Origin: Nicotiana tabacum
Taxonomy: Eukaryota > Streptophyta > Magnoliopsida > Solanales > Solanaceae
Assembly: GCF_000715075.1 (NCBI RefSeq)
Contig: NC_134080.1
Span: 36,808,758-36,872,757 of the forward strand
DNA: 64,000 bases
Direction of reading: 5' to 3'
Shown: positions 57,467 through 64,000 of the stretch, piece by piece
Layout of the letters: each line of letters starts with the position of its first letter
Numbering within the stretch: the first letter of the stretch is position 1
Notes under the pieces: generated by a model
What the model was told of the DNA's origin: nothing
Databases searched by the model: none
The model's input: the letters and a program-made list of their open reading frames with translations, nothing else
Program-made: the position numbers and the translations under genes

Positions 57467-60128
57467 TCACTTTATTTCTCGAAGACGCCGCATTCCAATC
57501 TTCTGTATCAACTTCTCAAATGTTGAGGTTGGTAATGCCTTAGTGAACAAATCAGCCAAATTTTCACATGAACAAATCTGTTGAACATTAATTTTACCAT
57601 TTTGTTGAAGATCGTGCGTGAAATTTTTTATTTGGTGAAATGTGCTTTGTTCTGTCTCCTTTGATGTATCCTCTTTTCAGTTGAGCAATGCAAGCAGCAT
57701 TGTCTTCATATAGTGTAGTTGGATTATCTGTTTTCATAGGAAAACTACACATTTCCTGAATATGCTGAGCCATTGATCTCAACCAAACACATTCCCGACT
57801 AGCCTCATGAATGGCTATTATCTCAGCATGATTTGAAGATGTGGTAACTATTGTTTGTTTCATTGAATGCCATGAAATAGTTGTACCTCCATATGTAAAC
57901 AAATAGCTTGTTTGAGATCGGGCTTTATGTGGATCAGACAAATAACCTGCATCGGCATAGCCAATCATTTCTGACTTGAATTCATTAGAATAAAACAATC
58001 TCATATCTATAGTTCCCCGAAGATATCTAAATATATTCTTAACACCATTCCAATGTCTTCTTGTTGGGGAGGAGCTGAATCTTGCTAATAAGCTTACTGC
58101 AAAAGCAATATCTGGTCGAGTATTGTTGGCAAGATACATCAATGGCCCAATTGCATTAAGATATGGAGTTTCATCACCAACAAGCTCTTCATCATTTTCT
58201 TGAAACCGAAATGGATCTTTATTTATGTCAAGCGACCTCACAACCATTGGGGTACTCAATGGATGTGCATTATCCATGTAAAATCGCTTAAAAACCTTTT
58301 CAGTGTATGTTGATTGATGGACAAAAATTTCATTTGGTACATGCTCAATGTGGAGGCCAAGACAAAATTTTGTCCTACCAAGATCTTTCATTTCAAATTC
58401 TTTATTCAAACACTCTATAGCCTTTGGAAGCTCTTTAGAAGTTCCAATGATATTCAAGTCATCAACATACACAGCTATGATGACAAATTCAGATTCAGAC
58501 CTCTTAATAAAGACACAAGGGCAAATAGGGTCATTTGTGTGTTCTTCCTTTAGCAAATACTCACTAAGGCGATTGTACCACATCCTCCCCGATTGCTTCA
58601 ATCAGTATAAGGATTTCTGAAGCTTTATTGAACAAGTTTCTCTTAAACTTTTATGTACAAGAACTTTAAATCCTTCGGGGATTTTCATAAAAAATTCATT
58701 ATCTAGTGAGTCATATAAGTAGGCTGTGACAACATCCATTAACCGCACATCAATATTTCCATGGACTGCCAGATTTATTAGATACCTGCAGGTAATTATA
58801 TCTACCACAGGAGAATATGTCTCCATATAATCAATGCTAGGTCTTTGCGAAAATTCTTGTGCCACAAGTCGTGCTTTATATCTTACGACTTCACCTTTTT
58901 CATTTCGTTTTCGCATAAAAACTCATTTGTATCCCACTGGCTTGACACCTTTAGGCATACGGACTATTGGTCCGAAAACTTCATATTTTTCGAGTGAAGC
59001 CAATTCCGCTTGAATTGCATTTTTCCATTTTGGCCAATCATTTCTCTGTCTACATTCATCGATAGATTTTGGCTCAAGATCCTCATCTTGTTGCATTACT
59101 TCAACTGCAACGTTATATGCAAAATTGTTGTTAACAACAACGTTATTTCGGTTCCACCTTTTTTCCGTAAAGACATAACTTATTGAGATCTCTTCATTTT
59201 CATTATTTCCAGGTACTAGAACCTCCTCTGAGGTCTTATCAACTATTATGTCTTTATGCTCCTCTTGAGCAATTGCCTCCATGTTATGATCAATTTGATC
59301 ATTTGCTCCTTTCCTTTTTCGGGGATTCTTATCCTTGGAACCGATTGGTCTACCACGTTTAAGGCGTGGCCTAGACTCATTTGCATTATCATATTGTCCA
59401 GTTGGGGCATCAACTCGAATTGGAGCATTTACAGCTGGAATATGCGATTTAGTAACCCGTGGAAGGTTAGTAAATGCATCTGGCAACTGATTTGCAACAT
59501 TTTGCATATAAATGATCTTTTGAACTTCTTGTTCATATTGATTTGTACGAGTATCCAAATGAGATAGAGATAATACGTTCCAATCTATCTCTTTTTTCAG
59601 CTGTTTATTTTCTCCCCCTAATGTTAGAAAAACTAATTCATCAAAATGACAATCAGTAAATCTGGTTGTAAACAAATCTCCTGTCATAGGCTCCAGATAT
59701 TTAATAATAGAAGGATATTCATAACCAACATATACTCCCAACCTTCTCTAGGGACCCATCTTTGTGCGTTGTGGTGGAGCAATTGGAACATATACCGCAC
59801 ATCTAAAAAAAATTAGATGGGAAATATTTGGCTCCTGACCAAAAGCCAACTGCAATGGGGAGACTTTATGATAATTGGTTGGCCTTATGCGCACAAGTGC
59901 TGCTGCATGCAAAATAGCGTGTCCCCACACTGAAAGGGGAAGCTTTATCCTCATTAGCAATGGTCTAGCTATTAATTGGATGCGTTTAATCAATGATTCT
60001 GCTAGACCATTTTGAGTATGAACACGAGCAACTGGATGCTCAACTTTTATTTCAATGGCTATATAATAATCAGTTTTGGCGTTGGGATGTAAATTCACCA
60101 GCATTATCAAGACGAATTGTCTTTTCAT
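57467..60128 (-). pseudogene. Copia-2 pol: integrase (partial), RT, RNase H
   Basis: Integrase is present from about HPVARVHTQNGLAESLIKR (60040) through the C-terminal GVYVGYEYPSIIKYLEP, with a stop near 59745. A K/R/G-rich linker (RPRLKRGRPIGSKDK) follows. RT begins KWKNAIQAELASLEKYEVF (59030-58970), passes a Trp-to-stop change near 58920 and another stop at 58602, and has an intact YVDD at 58458-58469. RNase H: GYADAGYLSDPHKARSQT, then SSNHAEIIAIHEA. A frameshift near 57600 precedes the end ADLFTKALPTSTFEKLIQ, with TGA at 57467-57469. Sequence style suggests an Ivana/Oryco-like lineage, but this is not certain. Confidence 0.88.
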
Positions 60129-60565
60129 TGTTTAGGATAATAACGTAAAGAATCTTAAAAATTGATATAATATCAAATTTGAGATCTATATACACTAAAG
60201 TGATAATTCCATAGAAAAGAATACTATTTGTTTCTTCAAATTATTAGTATATCTTTGATGTTAACTAGAACAAAAATGTCTTCTAACTTTAACACATTCA
60301 AATGTCGAACAACGTAAAATAAGTATTCTTCTCTCAATTAATTCTATTAACATGAAAATTAGCAACTTTCACATGACAATCATACAAATAACTTAAAATA
60401 AAGAAACATAGAATTCTTTAGTTTCACATATATCTAGAGATGTGAGAAATTATAAAACTGCATATTTAAAGACACTAATCATGAAATCAAAATATACAAC
60501 GAAGAAAAACAAAATGAACAAATATACCTAAACAATGAAAAGAGTTCAACTTCGTGCTAATAATG
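60129..60565. other. Copia-2 5' internal remnant
   Basis: AT-rich, with no coding similarity and no clear primer-binding site beside the 5' LTR. This is where leader, gag and protease should be, so it is the scar of the internal deletion or unrelated filler. Confidence 0.5.
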
Positions 60566-60882
60566 TGTTATGAAATATAACTCAAAATAATAATATAAAA
60601 CAAGAAGATAAGTAGAATAAGAGAAGAAGAGACAACTTTCTTATTCCATCAAGTGTTCAAGTGTATTCCATCTTACATTTCATGCCTCTATTTATACTAT
60701 TACATATGAAGGTTACAAAATAATTGTCTTAAACATGACATTAACAATTGAGATCACGGGGAGAGGTTATGGAAGTGTGGAAGTTACAATCATAATAGTG
60801 ATGAGTAGTTGGAGGTTATTCACGTCATGGGTGAAAATAGTGGAAGTAGTGGACATCCACATTAACTATAGGTTTTACAACA
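60566..60882 (-). repeat. Copia-2 5' LTR (317 bp)
   Basis: It pairs with 56944-57252, from TGTTATGAAATA to GGTTTTACAACA, and carries a small extra AGAAGAGAC insertion relative to the other copy. Confidence 0.9.
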
Positions 60883-60887
60883 ATAAC

Positions 60888-61340
60888 TAATTTTTAATAT
60901 TATATTAGAATAACATTGTTGGTGAGTAATTAAGAGGTAAGAGATAGATTATTAAGTTAAGTGAGATTTTATTCACTAATAATTAATAAATGCACACCAT
61001 TTGTCGTAAAAAGAGAGAGAGAACAAACGCAAACAGGATGTGTCATTTTTGAACTTTTTTTTTATAAATAATATAGAAATCTCATATAAAATTTTCCCCA
61101 TATCTGTCTAATATGTACAATCGTCGACTAGAAAAGTGATAACTGACTGCTGATATCTTTTAACGAACTGCATAAACAGTTCATTGTAGGCATCCGCACT
61201 AAACTCCAAGTAGAGTATCCCTCAACTAACTTCTTGCCAGCAACTTCTCACCCATTTTGACTTGTCATCTCTCTTGGAAGCTTCTCTTGTAATATCGTAA
61301 CTTTTGCAGGAAGTATATCATCTATTTAGTGAACTCCAAC
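60888..61340 (-). other. 3' untranslated and downstream flank of the host gene
   Basis: AT-rich with no gene. On the minus strand an AATAAA (rc at 60968-60973) lies ~370 nt after the stop codon and could serve as a polyadenylation signal. Confidence 0.45.
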
Positions 61341-63948
61341 TCATTCTACATCAGTCTGTGCACTAGATGAGATGCTCCTCTTAGGTAACCGCATCTGCAT
61401 GATAAGTTAATTTAATCAATATATTAGGTTAACAATGTCAAAAACTATATCCAAATATATGTCCTTGCCTTGGATTTTGTAGTTCTCCATCCTCCGAGGT
61501 TCTGCTGCTGAGTAAATGAGAAACTCTCAATGGAATTAATACCTCCTCTATCAGAGCTTGAATTGGTGGACGGAGATAATTCCTAAAATTGAGAGTGGAA
61601 AAGAAGGCACAAATTTAACAGGATTAAAAATCTAGTGGGCCACTGAAACTTTTGGCGTTGGTTCATTTATCAGAAAGCACCAAAGAGTAGTAGCATGTCA
61701 CCACATTAAACTTTTGGGATTTGGGTCATTTATCATAAAGCAATATGTTGGCAGTGGAATCATCCCCTAGAAACTCTCTGAAGATCTTATATATGTTTCA
61801 TTAATTCCAGAGTAACTAGTTAGATTAGTATCCCTAGGGCTTGGGTTTAAGTTTTTTGCTTGGTTGCTTCTATGGCAAATAGTCAAAGCATTCTTCTATC
61901 TAGAGCTTATATCCAGCCTAGAGAAGTCATCAAATAACAATAGATTAACTGGCAGCTACAGAATTAAGTGCCATGCACATGCAGAAACATGATGATTACA
62001 CAAGACTCTGGATCAAATAAATATGCTACATACAAGATCTTTAGGGACATCCCAATAGTAGTGCCGTAACAGAACTGAGATAATGGAAACTTGGATGGTC
62101 AATTTACAGATATTCTATTGGTCGTTGAACCAATCACTTTCAAATAGAGGACATATTAGAGGTTAATGATTCAGATTATATTAGCTCACAAGCACATCAT
62201 GGATTAGCCATTGAAATTGATCTGCATGACCACTATTGTCTGAATCATGATGCATTTGACCTATCAACCAAGAGATTGCATGATACTTGACTCTGCTTAA
62301 GGTATTTCACATGTGCCTGTGCTACTACAATTTTACACATTCTAGGTCACTTATCCCCAAGGAATGAGGAAAGGACTGACTGACCTTTCTTGACGCTTCA
62401 GGCTCTTTTATCACCAAGCAATCACAATAAAGCAGCACCTACACAGAAAACAAATGGTGCAAATGGAAAATATCGTAATAAGAAGCCACGACCTGTATTG
62501 TAGTGGCTGAAAGATTAATACCTTATTTAGTAACTGTAGTGGCTGAAAGATTAATACCTTATTTAGTAACTGTACATTAGCTGCATCAGAAGCCATGACC
62601 TGTACACCAAGACAATGTCTGGAATTTACACAAAAGGGGCAGAAAATAGTTTTGAAAACACAACCATCTTCTTTGCACCAAATCCCCTGTACTGATAAAC
62701 TGTCACTGGTTCTTTCATAGATGCGTTGATCAACAGACGAAAAGTTAGCTACGAGGATAGGTATACTATGTCTGCTCGAATCAGGGGTTTCTAATTGGCC
62801 CTTCCAAAGAGATTTCAAGTGAGTTTTTGTTGACGAAGTTCGTGAGCACATAACAAATAAATTGTTCTCAGGAAGCCCCAGTGGATTTTCGCAAAGTGAG
62901 CAAAATATCTGTAGTCTTTCCTGCATAGCAAGTTTAGACTGCAAAACTGAAGTCTCACAGTTATTCAGGACTGGAGACGTCAGAAATTTGAACTTCTCCA
63001 GTTCCGTGTCTAACTGACTAATTCTGGAACCGGAATCAATCCTCTGGTATGCATCTTTAATCTTCCTTGATCTACATGTAGAACTATCATGCATAGGAGT
63101 GTTGGTCACCTGACTATCAAATTCTTCTGCACGGAGATGAACAATGGACGACAAATCCAAGCGTTTTATCCTTTTCCCCACACGAGAATTGACGCTTGAG
63201 TTAATTGATGATTCAACATCACACGATATCCTGTTTGCTTTGGTACAAACATCTTTTTCAGGAGTAAGCATCAAAGAGGAAGATTTACAACCCAACGCTG
63301 TATTTTGTTGAGTTATAGGATGATTTGCCAAGTAGTCTGAGAGCTCACCAGATGCTTGAATAATGGTTGAGCTAGAATATTCATCCTTGGAGAAGGATTG
63401 AGGACTAGAAATGTGAATAATGTCATCAGGACAAGGAGTTTCTTTTACAATGGTTAAGTCAAGGTCACTGGAGATCAATGGATCTCCAGAAAACCTGCAA
63501 AATTGGAAATTCAGTGTCACAAAATAACGCAAAGGTAAAATGTCCAGTGGAGAGCTCAATATGCAGACATTTTTCAACTGAATGGAAGGAATAAAATTCA
63601 AACACATTAAGGATTCATGTTTCACCTAGGTGATTTTTCTGAACCACATTCCAAATCAATGTAACCTCTGTGACCATCCTCGTTATCACTTAACATCAAA
63701 TGCGGAGCATGAACTTTCATTTTTGTGGAGGATGTATTATACGTTGTATTAATAGGTGAAGATTGACATAAGAGAACAGCTTTTTGACTAATCAATGCAC
63801 CATTTTGTTCTTCCTTAAGCCCTTTCACATTATAAGTGCTCAATTTCTGATTTTTCTGCCTGGTTCTTATGCTCTTGGTTAGAGAAGCATTTTCTTCAAC
63901 ATCAATAACAGAATTTTGCAAGGAAATGGCTGCCTTGCCAACACGCTC
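61341..63948 (-). CDS. Host gene, last five exons (493 residues); possibly FANCJ-like DNA helicase C-terminal region
   Basis: Exons inferred on the minus strand are 63948-63626, 63494-62558, 62438-62385, 61582-61469 and 61394-61341. Together they are 1482 nt and stay in frame to TGA 61341-61343; the protein ends MRLPKRSISSSAQTDVE. The first exon shown opens after an acceptor (TTTAAACAG) with ERVGKAAISLQNS. Most of the sequence is S/T/D-rich and looks disordered. A Cys-rich stretch (FCSLCENPLGLPENNLFVMC, then WCKEDGCVFKTIFCPFC) could bind zinc, and LLNKVLLYCDCLVIKEPE looks folded. From memory this resembles the long tails of plant FANCJ/BRIP1-type helicases that repair crosslinks; no helicase motif lies in the window, so the name is tentative. 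Intron 4 uses a GC donor, and a 36-bp duplication spans the donor of exon 2. This is the only region with intact multi-exon coding. Confidence 0.6.
61395..61468 (-). other. GC-AG intron of the host gene (74 bp)
   Basis: The donor reads AAG then GCAAGG; the acceptor reads ATCATGCAG before ATGCGG. The exon frame is kept exactly, which supports the GC donor. Confidence 0.65.
61583..62384 (-). other. Large intron of the host gene (802 bp)
   Basis: It runs GTCAGTCAG at its 5' end to ATTTTAG at its 3' end. It contains an imperfect direct repeat (CTTTTGG...TCATTTATCA..AAAGCA, at ~61650 and ~61712). No gene is seen inside. Confidence 0.6.
62499..62570 (-). repeat. Two exact 36-bp tandem copies spanning a splice donor
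   Basis: Copies lie at 62499-62534 and 62535-62570. Each contains AATAAG followed by GTATTA on the minus strand, so two identical donors (exon ends 62558 and 62522) compete. Since 36 is a multiple of three, use of the second donor would add exactly 12 residues without shifting the frame. Confidence 0.85.
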
Positions 63949-64000
63949 CTGTTTAAAGTAAACGAAAAGGTTTAAATTAATGACTTAAAAGAATAAAAAG

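Larger units (their letters stand above)
56944..60882 (-). mobile_element. Copia-2: compact Ty1/copia element, internally deleted
   Basis: Two similar LTRs (56944-57252 and 60566-60882) enclose a minus-strand pol lacking gag, protease and the N-terminal part of integrase. The flanks carry a perfect ATAAC duplication (56939-56943 and 60883-60887), so the element inserted as one unit. Substitutions between LTRs and in-frame stops show it is not recent. Confidence 0.92.

Noticed and set aside
55758..60128. Copia-1 gag and copia-2 pol as parts of one element
   Set aside because: Both are minus strand, but gag lies left of pol, the reverse of a minus-strand copia. Each has its own LTR and its own target duplication.

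Overview
The window is plant nuclear DNA, most likely from a Solanaceae genome such as a Nicotiana-like species. That family call is inferred from the style of its Ogre, Tekay-type and Tat-type LTR retrotransposons, not proven. About 95% of it is LTR retrotransposon sequence. Only the last ~2.7 kb (61341-63948, minus strand) is a host gene: the 3' end of a multi-exon gene, perhaps a FANCJ-like DNA-repair helicase tail. No rRNA, tRNA, CRISPR or bacterial-type feature is visible.

Layout. (1) 1-14842: a Ty3/gypsy Tat-lineage element seen from the last bases of its 5' LTR to its 3' LTR. It has no gag-pol. After the primer-binding site and a ~550-bp leader comes a ~10.4-kb array of about 109 copies of a 95-bp unit, with higher-order repeats and a recent 867-bp duplication. 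Then comes an antisense, apparently spliced four-exon gene with its own TATA box, then the 3' LTR. (2) 14848-15194: unannotated flank. (3) 15200-56829: a minus-strand Ty1/copia element (copia-1). Only 38 bp of its 3' LTR remain on the left; part of gag and the whole 5' LTR remain on the right. The two ends carry the same 5-bp duplication (CGGTG), so they were one insertion.

Inside copia-1 lie, in order: an Ogre-type element on the plus strand (15238-31464), with a 4.6-kb 5' LTR, ORF1, gag, protease with G-patch, RT, two RNases H, integrase and a repeat-rich 3' UTR but no 3' LTR; a 5'-truncated chromovirus A on the plus strand (31465-39132); a two-LTR chromovirus B on the minus strand (39133-54812), whose chromodomain region is split by a 4.9-kb Ogre solo LTR (42099-46996, duplication CCACC); and fragment C of a second minus-strand chromovirus (54813-55757) sharing an LTR with B.

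(4) 56944-60882: a small minus-strand copia element (copia-2) with both LTRs and a perfect ATAAC duplication, but lacking gag, protease and the N-terminus of integrase. (5) 60888-64000: 3' flank and the last five exons of the host gene.

All element reading frames carry stops or frameshifts, so none looks autonomous today. Relative ages follow from nesting: copia-1 is older than Ogre and chromovirus B, and chromovirus B is older than the Ogre solo LTR. The most unusual object is the satellite-bearing Tat element: a retrotransposon body made of hairpin-forming tandem repeats plus an antisense gene.
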